Both the position numbers and the translations under genes were made by a program. A DNA stretch of 64,000 nucleotides from Nitzschia sp. DOCU1 (taxonomy: Eukaryota; Bacillariophyta; Bacillariophyceae; Bacillariales; Bacillariaceae): contig OX595992.1 in the NCBI GenBank assembly GCA_951394045.1, positions 992,001-1,056,000 of the forward strand. The letters are read 5' to 3'. Shown piece by piece: positions 49,397 through 58,586 of the stretch. Every line of letters starts with the position of its first letter. Positions within the stretch are counted from its first letter, which is position 1. A model generated the notes under the pieces. It made no database searches. It saw only the letters and a program-made list of their open reading frames with translations, and was not told the DNA's origin.

Positions 49397-51652
49397 TCAT
49401 CCGTCGAGCTCGTTCTGATAGTGCACCAATGGAATCCAAACCAGCTTGATAAAATATTTGCACAGGAAGTATATTACGGGGAAAATGGCGGTCGCGGTCC
49501 ATCGAATCACCCGAACTGGACCGACCTTCGCAACAAGCTTGCCCAAAAGGACAACATTCTTCGCTAACACGCCAAGTCTAGGGTTTACCAGTAGCTGCAG
49601 GGCAAGACCTGGTGCAATCCAACGTGCAAAAAACGGCTTCGGTACGAGCTCCCCGGTCAATTCATCCACTTCACCGGTGAAGAAAGTCACGAAAACGTCC
49701 AGGAAGCAAATAATACTGACCACGACCAGAAACTCTTCCAGAAGGAAGTCGAAAATCCTGCGGTAGTTGACGTGTGCAGATTTATATGGCTCTTGGCAGT
49801 ACCAACGCTTGGGCTCTGGTGAACGTCTCTGCCACGGCATTCCTTTGGGGTCTCGGCAGTCCGGCCAATCAGCTACTGGGGCGGGCACAAGCAAAAGGAA
49901 GATGGCGTCGCTGTAGGCTTCCTGAATACCTAAACCTCGTGGTGTACAATACCAAGGCAAATTGTCAACGTCATCGACTGAGATATTTGATTTCTTGTTT
50001 CGTTTCAAGGGGAGAGAGTGAAGGAGGCCTCCTCGTTTCGCCGAGATGCCACATTCTGGGCGCTGGGATGCTCTGATCGGTGTGAAAGATAGCGCAATAA
50101 ATTCTGACATGGTCATCGGCTCGCCCTTTCGTTGACTCTTATAGCTATCCAGCCAAGGCTTGGCGATCAACTGTGAGATTTCAACAGCGATGCAAATGAT
50201 GAACAATATTTTCCAAACCACAGCGAATCGAGTGCTCGGCCGAAGCAGAAGTTTCTTGTTGATTAGTTTGTCAGCTTCAAGGGCAAGTTCGTCTTGAAGC
50301 TCGTAGAAGCGTCTTGTATCTTCTTTGTCTAGCTCCTTTCTCTTGCTCGATTTGATCCCGCTAAGCCGCCGCAGCTCTTTCACTTTCTGTCGATTTCTTC
50401 GGCGTGCACGAGCAAGAGAAGCACGCAGTGCACGTTGAATTTTGATCGTCGCCAATAAATGTTTGTCGACTTCCGAGGCCAACAACGCATCCATAACCTT
50501 TCGAGCTTTGTGTGCACGATACGCATTCTGAATCATCATGGCAGCTTCCTCCTCGCGCACGTGGACTGGCTTTATCTCCCACAGCTGTTTTTTAATTCTC
50601 TTAAGCTGTTTGGCGATCCGTCGTAGCTTCCTTTTCTTCATCATATCGTCAACGTTTCCCTTCAGTTTATTAAATGTACCAACAACGGGAGCCAAGTATT
50701 TCACCCAACGTATCAATGTAAGCAAGCTCTGTACATCGCGCCGGAACTGCAACGGATTTCGAATGGCGAGGGACAAGATCTTCTTCACTGCTGCAGGTCG
50801 TGCCCACCTCATAAACTCGCTAAGCTGTGCACGAAGATGGCGGGTCGTAGACCCCGAGATCTTCAAAAGAACATGACGTACTATTGCAAATAGTAAGCTA
50901 ATCTTCGACTTGGTCGAAAATCGCTCGTATTCAATTTCATGGTCCGCGTTGGCCACCGCAACAGCGACACTTGCATCTACTCTATCCAGATCTTCGAGTG
51001 CCTTCCCAGTACCCAAGTGGTATATTGTATAGAAAAAGAGATAGTAGAAGCCGACTGGTAGTAGTAGCAGCTGTAGGAGCATGGTTCGAAGATATACAAA
51101 TCTCGCCGTTTGCCACCACTTGTTCTTCGTTTTGGACGTGTCTCCAACAGATAACACCTGAGCCTTCTCCTCTTGCAACAGAAACTTATTCTCACGACAT
51201 TTTGCCGAGACAAACGCGTCAGCGAACCATAACACGGAGAAAAGAAAGCCGATGGCAACATTGTGACGATCCAAAAACGTCGCAAAAGCCACCATTGAAG
51301 GTGATAAGGTATACTGTCCATGGGTATCTTTCGCTCCTCGTGCACCAGGATGTCCAAACGAGTCAACCAACGACGGCAATAAGCTTGCCGCCATATCAAA
51401 GAATCCTGCACAACCTAGACAGAAACTCCAAATGTTGTTCAATCCGTGGAACTCAATGCCAGATTCAAGATCCAAAACCACATCCTCAAATAACCCCGAG
51501 CTGCTGGCCCGTAACATCGTCCTTTTGGGGTCGGCAGCAAGTTCGACCAGACTTGCATCGGAGAAACTGCTCGCGACGGTTTCACAAGGGCTATCTGGTG
51601 GTACTTCCGACTTGGAAGCCTCTATTATCTTGGAAGGGGAGGACAACACCAT
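49397..51652 (-). CDS. IQ-motif membrane protein with voltage-sensor-like C-terminal region
   Basis: The single-exon protein has 751 residues and is not a named family I can confirm. Hydrophobic segments lie near 128-150, 186-214, 475-497, 633-659, 677-700 and 718-745. Two IQ-type calmodulin-binding sequences are visible: AAMMIQNAYRAHKARK (370-385) and IKIQRALRASLARARRR (403-419), inside a very basic region (335-445). Residues 640-694 (CFLDVFVTFFTGEVDE, LTGELVPKPFF, LLVNPRLG) resemble the S2-S3 segment of CNG/HCN/EAG-type channels, where FFTG.....G.LV is typical. A pore loop and an S4 with regular Arg spacing are not evident, so a working channel cannot be claimed. Calcium/calmodulin control of a membrane protein is the best reading. 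Confidence 0.8.
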   Translation of the reverse strand: MVLSSPSKIIEASKSEVPPDSPCETVASSFSDASLVELAADPKRTMLRASSSGLFEDVVLDLESGIEFHGLNNIWSFCLGCAGFFDMAASLLPSLVDSFGHPGARGAKDTHGQYTLSPSMVAFATFLDRHNVAIGFLFSVLWFADAFVSAKCRENKFLLQEEKAQVLSVGDTSKTKNKWWQTARFVYLRTMLLQLLLLPVGFYYLFFYTIYHLGTGKALEDLDRVDASVAVAVANADHEIEYERFSTKSKISLLFAIVRHVLLKISGSTTRHLRAQLSEFMRWARPAAVKKILSLAIRNPLQFRRDVQSLLTLIRWVKYLAPVVGTFNKLKGNVDDMMKKRKLRRIAKQLKRIKKQLWEIKPVHVREEEAAMMIQNAYRAHKARKVMDALLASEVDKHLLATIKIQRALRASLARARRRNRQKVKELRRLSGIKSSKRKELDKEDTRRFYELQDELALEADKLINKKLLLRPSTRFAVVWKILFIICIAVEISQLIAKPWLDSYKSQRKGEPMTMSEFIALSFTPIRASQRPECGISAKRGGLLHSLPLKRNKKSNISVDDVDNLPWYCTPRGLGIQEAYSDAIFLLLVPAPVADWPDCRDPKGMPWQRRSPEPKRWYCQEPYKSAHVNYRRIFDFLLEEFLVVVSIICFLDVFVTFFTGEVDELTGELVPKPFFARWIAPGLALQLLVNPRLGVLAKNVVLLGKLVAKVGPVRVIRWTATAIFPVIYFLCKYFIKLVWIPLVHYQNELDG

Positions 51653-52076
51653 GGTCCATGAGAGAAAGTGTTACAGACGGAATGGATGTGAAAGATTTTG
51701 GTTCGTGTAAACGCAATGTTCGGCTGGTCATATTTCGATCCACATGTTGAATGAGACACGCGCGCAGGGCGCGCCAAGATCCGGCGCCAAAATGGGCCTC
51801 TTCTCTCTAGTCTACCTAGTGTAAGTATTCCGGATGGCATAGGAGATAAAAGCATGAGCGGATAAAGCAGCAATGCCTTTTTTCTGATGTCAACAAGGAG
51901 TAACTACCAGCTTGAACATGCTTGGCTCCCACGGATAATGGCACTCAATGAATCCGTCGGGTACGACTTCTGTTAAGTTCGCAGTCGCTACTTTTAATGG
52001 GACCTCTAGACTGGCAACTCACGCAACTAGAAACCTCATTTCTGAAATGAACAAGTCAGAAAGACTCTTGTGTACT
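51653..52076. other. Intergenic, no gene seen
   Basis: 424 bp, promoter side of the IQ-motif gene and 3' side of the Sgf11 gene. No supported gene. Confidence 0.45.
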
Positions 52077-52853
52077 CTACTTAAGGATACTGGAGGCACT
52101 TGCATTGCGATTTACAACTCCTGGCAGTGGCCGCGTCGACAATCCCATGCACTTCTCCAAGTGCGATGCAAAGCGCGACGTACTCAAATGTCGGCCACAC
52201 AAAGTACATTCAACAGGAAGTTTTGGTTCCTTGGGTGGTATACGACCCCATATATCGACACTAGAAGATTGCTGATCGGCTTGGCTACTCGCAGCCGTGC
52301 TGGCTGGAGCCTCCGACACTTTGACAACCTTGGCGACCTTCGCTTCCTCTTCTTCGTTCTCGTCTTTGAAATCTTCATCATCGTCGTCGTCATCATCGTC
52401 GTCGTCGTCCTCCTTATCTTCATCTTTGTGTTCATCGTCCGAGTCGTCTCCACCCTTGGCGCTGATGGTGGATGGATCGGAATGAAGATGCCGAAGCTTT
52501 CGCTTACGCTGCCGACTCGGAATCTCGGTGGCGTAGAGGTCCAACTCGGCTTGGATTTCTTCTGAACTTTTTCCTTCGTACAGAGTGGGGAATATCTCCT
52601 GACGCGACGATGGAGTCTGAAGTTCCGAAGCCGAAATTCCTCCCGTTTTTATCATCTCATGCATATTTGCCGAGTAGGAGACGACCACCGATCGCATCAG
52701 GTGATCGTAGACGGATTGCATGATGCGCTCGCGGCTCTCCTGGTCATTGTAAGGGCTCTCACTGGAGGATGACATTGTCGTTCTGACAGTTCTTGGTGAA
52801 GGTGTTGTGACAATAAAAGTGGAGTGATGCCCGTTGTGTTGTCGTCTCGTCAT
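52077..52853 (-). CDS. SGF11: SAGA deubiquitinase-module subunit Sgf11-like
   Basis: The 258-residue protein ends with an Sgf11-type zinc finger, VECTLCGRHLSTSRFASHLEKC, with Cys-x2-Cys and His-x3-Cys ligands and the conserved RFA..HLEKC. Near residues 36-65 a helix (RERIMQSVYDHLMRSVVVSY) fits the Sgf11 N-terminal helix that packs against Sus1 and Sgf73. In the SAGA deubiquitinase module, Sgf11 positions Ubp8 on the nucleosome to remove ubiquitin from histone H2B. The middle carries an acidic run with a stretch of Asp residues encoded by GTC/ATC repeats on the plus strand. The start at 52853 is taken; an ATG at 52775 is equally possible, and frame extension to 53060 overlaps the divergent promoter and is unlikely. 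Nuclear location is inferred. Confidence 0.85.
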   Translation of the reverse strand: MTRRQHNGHHSTFIVTTPSPRTVRTTMSSSSESPYNDQESRERIMQSVYDHLMRSVVVSYSANMHEMIKTGGISASELQTPSSRQEIFPTLYEGKSSEEIQAELDLYATEIPSRQRKRKLRHLHSDPSTISAKGGDDSDDEHKDEDKEDDDDDDDDDDDEDFKDENEEEEAKVAKVVKVSEAPASTAASSQADQQSSSVDIWGRIPPKEPKLPVECTLCGRHLSTSRFASHLEKCMGLSTRPLPGVVNRNASASSILK

Positions 52854-53174
52854 GGTCAAGAGTTGGATTTGGGTTCGTTGTTTATGGGGATGATCCTCGA
52901 AAAGAGAGGTCAAATCTGTCCCCCTTTGAAGCGCGCCAGCCGGCGTTGAGTCCAACGGATCGCTCCGATTCTTGCATCGGAAAAAAGTGCTGAAATCATC
53001 AATTGAAGTTTCTCCACGGCACACGCCCAAGATAGGATGATTGTATTGCAATGAACCCATCTCGGCAGCCCTACTGCAACCTTCATCGGAAAAGGCACCA
53101 CGGAATAGAAAGCCAGCAAAGCAAAACAGGCTAATTCGGATTCCGAACAGTTATTCTTCTACGGTAGTTGAACA
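52854..53174. other. Intergenic between divergent genes
   Basis: 321 bp between the Sgf11 and LRRC57-like starts. The Sgf11 frame remains open to 53060 but lacks conserved content. Presumed bidirectional promoter. Confidence 0.45.
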
Positions 53175-54169
53175 ATGGGGAACACACAGCCGAAAAACAA
53201 GACTGGACGGAAAGTTGTCGCACAAGTACGTCTCATTACGTGCCCGGCTGGGAGGAAGCAATCTCGTTTCATGCCTCTCATGATCTCTTCGTTATCCTAT
53301 AGAAATTGGAGAATGCCACAAAGACTGGCATCTTGTCCCTAAGTGAACATGGTTTGGAAGAGTGTCCGCCGCAAGTGTTTGAGTAAGTGGAGTTTCGAGG
53401 TTTTGCGATGTCCACTCGCCTTATTCTAACAACGTACGTTTGAAGAATCAAGAATCTCAAAACGTTGGATCTTTCCAAGAATGCCTTGACTACGCTGAGT
53501 CCGAACATTGCAGTACTAGTCAATTTGAAATCGCTGAATCTGGAACAAAATAAATTGCCGCAAGGGTCTTTGGTGCCGATTGCAAAACTTTCCAAGCTGC
53601 AGAATCTTTCCGTCGGGGGCAACTTACTCGGCAAATATGTGGTGTCGGAGACTAAAAGCTCAATAGAACCATTTCCACCGGAACTTCCTACGGGTCTGAA
53701 ACAACTCAAAGTAAACGACAATTTTCTATCCAATGTCCCCCGGCCAATCCTCTCTCCCAAACTGACGAAACTCGAAAAGCTTGACCTGTCCTCCAATCAA
53801 CTAGCAGCTATTCCCACAGAAATTGCAAACTTGGTGGCTCTCACGGAATTGAATCTGGACAATAATGTGATTGTGAGCTTACCGGATGATATTGGCAAGC
53901 TGACAAAGTTGAAAGTTTTGTCGCTGCGCGGGAATCGAATTTCGGTGCATTCCACCAACTGGTCCGACAAGAATCCACAGCCCTTACCTAGATCCTTGTT
54001 TGAGGATACTCCCGTGATTGATCTGAACCTACACGGCAATCCAATGACGAGTACGCAGGTGAATTGCATGGAGGGTTACGACACTTTTCTCAATCGTCGT
54101 CAGCAGGTGAAAACGACCACGTTGCTCGGTGGTGGTCTTGTGAATCTAAGCGTTTGTGGTCTTGAGTAA
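53175..54169 (+). CDS. LRRC57-like cytosolic leucine-rich-repeat protein, predicted N-myristoylated
   Basis: Three exons, 53175-53225 (51 nt), 53303-53382 (80 nt) and 53446-54169, with introns of 77 and 63 nt, give 284 residues. The first exon encodes MGNTQPKNK, whose Gly2 is a likely myristoylation site, as in animal LRRC57. Exon 2 gives ATKTGILSLSEHGLEECP, matching the conserved LRRC57 start, and exon 3 gives seven to eight short-type LRRs (LDLSSNQLAAIP, LNLDNNVIVSLP). Near the end, MEGYDTFLNRRQQVK matches LRRC57's closing motif. The first two exons would be missed by simple ORF calling because the large open frame begins at 53465. It has a different origin from the two membrane LRR proteins. 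Function is unknown; membrane-attached scaffold is likely. Confidence 0.9.
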
Positions 54170-54264
54170 TGAACGAAATTAGTTGTACAAGAAAGTATCT
54201 TAGGCGCGGTTTTAGTTTATGAACTATAGACAATTCTAGTGGGTCAAAGTAGCGTGGGAAAGCT

Positions 54265-54654
54265 CTAGCATCTGCCGCCGGTCAAAAGCGTATTGCAAAC
54301 GCCATCACCGTAGTCAGTCAACGCAGGAACGACAATCCCTGCCACCAAGAGTGCAGTGATCGTGAGAATAAGAGATCCGGCGATCACTTTGGTAATGAAT
54401 GGGTCCGTTGACATTTCGAGCGCAATGTCGAGGTCATACTCGTCTTCATCGTCAGCGATTCCGAGCTTCTTGCGACGATCGTTGGAAATCTTTCTGTTCT
54501 GAACTTCATTTTCGCTGATCTTTCGTGCAGTTCTCCGGGCACTCAGAAATGTTGTCGCCTGATGGTGACTAGTCGTTGGAGGTAGAAATCCGAACGCAGT
54601 GGTCAACGACGCAACCGCGATAATGGAAGCAAATACGAAAGACACCCGCAGCAT
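54265..54654 (-). CDS. Small plastid-targeted single-TM protein
   Basis: The 129-residue protein has a signal peptide ending TTA-FGFLPP, so Phe21 follows the cleavage site, the plastid motif. Next is a short Ser/Thr/Arg-rich transit-like stretch, a charged helix (KISENEVQNRKISNDRRKK), an acidic patch (DDEDEYDLD), and one membrane helix near 88-112 (ITKVIAGSLILTITALLVAG). The C-terminus ends GDGVCNTLLTGGRC with two cysteines. I recognise no named family. It could be a thylakoid or envelope accessory protein. The start at 54654 is chosen because it begins the signal peptide; frame extension to 54750 looks like leader. Confidence 0.8.
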   Translation of the reverse strand: MLRVSFVFASIIAVASLTTAFGFLPPTTSHHQATTFLSARRTARKISENEVQNRKISNDRRKKLGIADDEDEYDLDIALEMSTDPFITKVIAGSLILTITALLVAGIVVPALTDYGDGVCNTLLTGGRC

Positions 54655-54968
54655 TGTTGTGGAATAAGAAAACGATGGTTTGGAAAAAGTGAAACGTCGG
54701 CTAATGTAGCTTTCTCGCTGGAAGCAATATTCACAGTCTGCGTCCACCAAAAATGAAGGCAGTCGTATCCATCATTGTCGATCGTCGACACCTTTTCTTT
54801 CTTGCAACGTCACCGAACAAAAAATGGCGCACCCGATGTTAGGCGTGCTCGCCGTTCTCGCGCGCCAGCGCATTTTTTGACGATGATGCATCATCGATTC
54901 TCCCACCGACCATCAATTTCGTGACGACGCCATTTCATCTCTTTGCTTCTTTACCACTACAACTAAAT
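54655..54968. other. Intergenic between divergent genes
   Basis: 314 bp with GCGC-rich segments near 54850-54870. Presumed promoter region; nothing else seen. Confidence 0.45.
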
Positions 54969-55538
54969 ATGGCTCCAACTTCGGCACTTTTGGAACCCAA
55001 GCTGGCTGCCCGGGCTGGAAAGCGGGAAGATCCTATTGAATGTAGCGTTCATACGTTACCGAAACCCCTGGTCCGCGAATTCCATCATGTGTTTGGTGAG
55101 AAATACCTGCAAGATCTGGATGGCATGCAAGAGGATGATGACGACAGCAACCGACTAGAGCTTTTGGCAATCCCAACAAATCAACAAGCCCGGCAAGATT
55201 TAGTGGCTGTGGGAGATGAAATTGAGTTTGAGAAGGACCGACTTTTGAACGTGTTTATGGAATTCGGCAAAGAACTCTGTGATCGCATCCGCGCCATGGG
55301 GTACTGGGCGGATTATATTGATCCCTGTTCGGGTCTACCAATGATCACACGAGACTGCAATAAAGTCTACAGCGAAGTTGACGGTATGGAGATCTTGCTA
55401 AATTACAGGGCATACAACGCAGGCTTTTGCAAGGTTCTGACACATCCCAAATGGGGCTCAGCAGTCTATCCGGCCACCATCTTTTGCTATGCACCTCGGG
55501 ACCAGGTGATTCAACTGATCAAGGAGTATCAGTTTTAG
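54969..55538 (+). CDS. MMADHC: MMADHC (CblD)-like cobalamin-trafficking protein
   Basis: The single-exon 189-residue protein matches the C-terminal domain of MMADHC, which in animals directs processed cobalamin to methionine synthase or methylmalonyl-CoA mutase. Supporting segments are FGKELCDRIRAMGYWADYIDPCSGLP (human: a near-identical YWADFIDP.SGL), CKVLTHPKWGSAVYPATIF, and the preceding Arg/Lys helix. The N-terminus is short (about 50 residues) and shows no mitochondrial presequence, so the cytosolic role is favoured. Diatoms commonly need vitamin B12, which fits. The stop codon overlaps the stop of the convergent EF-hand gene by 4 bp. The ATG at 54969 is the first in frame. Confidence 0.87.
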   Translation: MAPTSALLEPKLAARAGKREDPIECSVHTLPKPLVREFHHVFGEKYLQDLDGMQEDDDDSNRLELLAIPTNQQARQDLVAVGDEIEFEKDRLLNVFMEFGKELCDRIRAMGYWADYIDPCSGLPMITRDCNKVYSEVDGMEILLNYRAYNAGFCKVLTHPKWGSAVYPATIFCYAPRDQVIQLIKEYQF

Positions 55539-56363
55539 TCTTGTTGATCGGGGGCTGCTTCTTCTTGATATTGTTCGGCATGTTCTGCCTGTTGAAACAA
55601 ATTTAGTGTCATCATTTTGGAAAATTCTTTTAGTGTCACTTGCCCCGTTTTTCTCGAACGTGCTCGATCAATCATTTCTTGCAGCTCTTCGATTGTCATG
55701 TCATTTTCTCCTAGTTCTAAAGCTACCCGCCGCAAATCTTCCACTGTAATGTATCCCTTGCCATCGACATCAAAGAGGTCAAAGACATGTTGAAAGTTTG
55801 GCTGCTCGTCGTCACCACCATCTACCTGTAGTCGTTGCTGGAGACTCGTGCTAGCCATCAATGCCAAGTAGCCATCAAAGTCCAACGTTTCGGAATCTGA
55901 TCGGTCGGATAAAAGACGCAAAATTTCTTCCAAATGAGGGTAGGACCGCTCCTTATCTTCCAACAACGACACTAGCACGGATCGAAAGGATTCGACCGAT
56001 ATGCTTCCCGTTTCGTCCAAATCAAACAAACGAAAGGACTCTTTCAACTCTAGAATTTCTTGTTGACTAAAGAAGGTTTCCGTCGTCGCGGGCGGCGCAA
56101 TTTGGGTCTTTGGTGTAGGTGGTTTTGGAGTACGAGGTGATGCTGTAGATGTATACTTTCCATCGGGGGAGCTCAAGTAGTTACGTTTGTTTAGCCCCAT
56201 GAGCTGGCTTCTAGTTTTCTTGTTGGAACGTAGCTGTAATAGTTAGCAAGGATGTGGTCAGAAATGAGACGGGACAGTAGGGCAAGGAATGGAATTAGCA
56301 CATGGCGATAGATTGTATGCCTTCGTCATTGGCCGTCGGTCCACTTACCAAATTGGACGACAT
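55535..56363 (-). CDS. Centrin-like EF-hand protein
   Basis: Two exons, 56363-56349 (15 nt, MSSNL) and 56233-55535, with a 115-nt GT-AG intron, give 237 residues. A single-exon reading would start at 56200 and lose 23 residues. Residues 1-60 are basic, Thr/Pro-rich and disordered. Four EF-hand positions follow in the centrin pattern; DLRRVALELGENDMTIEELQEMID closely resembles centrin. Loop 1 (DLDETGSISVES) ends in Ser rather than Glu, loop 3 (DVDGKGYITVED) ends in Asp, and loop 4 (ARSRKTGQVTLKE) has lost the first two Asp, so Ca binding is probably weak or limited to few loops. Basal body or cytoskeletal calcium sensing is inferred from the family only. Confidence 0.88.
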
Positions 56364-56848
56364 TTTTGTTGACTTTTTCGAGTACCGACAGGCGGAGTGA
56401 GGTGTTGTTGTAGGGAGGTTTGCGGCTTAAAGTTCAAAGCAAAAGACAAGCCACTGCAACGATGGCATGGACAAGAGATGTGATTGCGACGGAGGACGAA
56501 AATCACGACAGGTAAATTTTCAAAAAAAGGGGCTCGTGGAAAATCGAACGAGCGGATGCTTGCCTCCGCGCGCCGCGACGATCGGTTGAGTCAAATCGCA
56601 TCTTCAACCAACAACGCAAAACCAAGCGAAGCTCTTCCTTTCATCTCATTTCTTGCTTGGATTGTGAACTACATATTACTTCACCGAGTGCTAATCATAC
56701 CTTGAACATCGTTATAACCAGAGAGGTGTGATTGTAGATTTCAAAGACCTTATCTTTATCGATGTAACTTTTTAAGTCCAAAAAGTCACCCGCCCATATT
56801 GTAGAAGAATAATCATCATTCTTCCAGGAACCAAAAAGGGCGTGCTCT
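56364..56848. other. Intergenic, no gene seen
   Basis: 485 bp between two minus-strand genes. Open frames at 56484-56705 and 56695-56901 have no recognised content. Confidence 0.45.
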
Positions 56849-57091
56849 TTAGCGCGGAGGGTTTTCACGGTAGTATTGTTCGATTTTCTTCGTGTCGGCA
56901 TCCATGTGAAAGTATTTGAAATAAAGGGCGACTCCGAATCCCAAAATCACTCCATGAGTTGCCGCCATGGAGAATCCCTGAAGAGGGGGCATGCGAGCGT
57001 AGTATCCACGAATACCAGAGGCAGGCAAACGAGCCACCGGACCGGGGCCGAATAGCCTTTTATTGTAGTTGATAATTCGGTCTGACGACAT
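56849..57091 (-). CDS. Small single-TM protein, possibly mitochondrial ATP synthase subunit f
   Basis: The 80-residue protein begins MSSDRIINYNKRLFGPGP, has RGYYARMPPLQGFS before one hydrophobic helix (about residues 45-62), and ends in a charged tail (KKIEQYYRENPPR). RGYY before a single helix recalls ATP synthase subunit f of the membrane stator, but the match is short and uncertain. An acceptor sequence (TTTCAG) lies directly before the ATG, so an upstream noncoding or short coding exon is likely; the frame open upstream to 57199 is leader or intron. Neighbouring SDHC makes a mitochondrial role plausible, but shared location is not proof. Confidence 0.6.
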   Translation of the reverse strand: MSSDRIINYNKRLFGPGPVARLPASGIRGYYARMPPLQGFSMAATHGVILGFGVALYFKYFHMDADTKKIEQYYRENPPR

Positions 57092-57780
57092 CTGAAACAA
57101 GAAAAAGGAGCGAGTTTGTGAGAGACATTCATTCTTAAAACGCGAGAAATTGTACGGAACGACTCGTTCGACTAGAATTTCCAGCTTTGGCGATCGCATC
57201 CGGGATGCGAAAATTGTTGCTCAAACGGCAATCCTGGTGGCTACAAGTTCCCGCAAGCCCCTTCTCTTCAAGCTAACACTGACATTCCAAGCACCAGGGA
57301 ACCACACTGTCGACTAAAGAGCAGCCATTGGCGTTCTCACCTTGGAAATGGCACTTCTTCTCGTCACTTCCAAACTACTGCGGCAACAAGCGGAGAGAAT
57401 GCGAATGTTTTCCTTGTTGCGGTTGGGGGGGGACGATCGAATTTCTGACTTCTGCTGCTTGGCAGGCAGCAGGCCTGCCCGCGTTATGACACGTCGGTGC
57501 TATGCGTCGCCCGTTTTTGCGGGAGCCCGTTCGTGTTTCGTTTCTCCAACGCGCAAAAACTGGCGCATGTGACTAATGCGACCTTACAGTCGACGCAGAT
57601 GCGCCGTGCGGATTAGAAAATTGCGAACTCTGACGACTGCAGGACGGACGGGCAATGGCGAAGAAGACGCGATGGAATCTCGGCCACGGCCGGATCCTTG
57701 GGTACGCGAACCGTTCGATCTCACCATGATGGCCAAAGCAAGTTACCACTTTCATCGTTGACATTAGACATATATCCAAG
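57092..57780. other. Intergenic between divergent genes
   Basis: 689 bp between the small single-TM gene and SDHC. It should contain the upstream exon or 5' UTR of the former (a strong acceptor abuts its ATG) and both promoters. No other gene seen. Confidence 0.45.
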
Positions 57781-58486
57781 ATGAGTTTGACAGCACTTTC
57801 TAGCAAGATGCGGCCGCTGATCCAGCGTGCTGTGCAGCCGCAAGGAACTCGAGCGATGGCCATGCTCTCCAAGGAGAGTGCTGAAGAGTACAAGAAGATG
57901 GTAAGATCGCAACGGGTCATTAGGACGTGCCAATGGAAAGATCAGTGGAGGCTTCGAGGGTGTGATACTCACGAACAATTTCATTTACATTGTTAGAATT
58001 ATACAGCTAGAATGAAGAAGACTGGCCGTCCTGTCAGTCCTCATGTCACTATCTACGCGTTTCCCGTTGGGGCCCTTTCCTCTATTACTAATCGGGTCAC
58101 TGGTGTCGCCTTGTCCCTGGGAGCCGCCGGTCTTGGAGCCATTGAGATTGTTGCAGGATCTGGAACTTCTCTAGAGTTGATGCAACTTGTCGGATCTCAA
58201 GGATTTCTGATTTCTGCAAGCGCCAAATGTACGTCGACCGAGATCTTGATGTATTGGACTTTTTCTGAGATTCCCACTCACATGCCGATGCTTCTTTCTC
58301 GTCTTATCTATCATTCGACTACCAGTCTGTGTTTCCTTCCCGATTGTTTACCATTATTTTGGAGCGGTGCGTCATGTGGCTTGGGATTATGTTCCAGACT
58401 ATCTTGAAAACAGCGACGTCGAAAAGTCATCCTTGTTGTTGTTTGGAGCTTCCACCGTGGTTAGTGCCGGCACCATGTTCCTCTAA
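57781..58486 (+). CDS. SDHC: Succinate dehydrogenase cytochrome b560 subunit (SDHC)
   Basis: The membrane anchor of mitochondrial complex II, helping bind ubiquinone and heme b. Three exons, 57781-57900, 57997-58228 and 58326-58486, with introns of 96 and 97 nt, give 170 residues. Exon 2 carries RPVSPHVTIYAFP and SITNRVTGVALSLG, the SDHC signature with its Ser and Arg. Exon 3 completes KFCVSFPIVYHYFGAVRHVAWD, where the His of RHVAWD is the heme ligand region (family motif H..NGIRHL.WD). Three membrane helices are present, as usual. The family's His in SI.HR is Asn here (SITNR). The N-terminal 45 residues are basic and Ser-rich, consistent with a mitochondrial presequence. The final exon is missed by simple frame calling. 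Confidence 0.92.
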
Positions 58487-58586
58487 GTAGGACACCGAGG
58501 CACCAAGACGATTTAATGCGGTCTCAATGGAATAATAGAAAAAAGAGGTTGATAGCCACGTAATTTGAATTCTATACTACTTTTGC

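Noticed and set aside
49397..51652. Calling the IQ protein a CNG or EAG channel
   Set aside because: No pore loop, selectivity filter or cyclic-nucleotide domain could be seen, so only a resemblance is reported.
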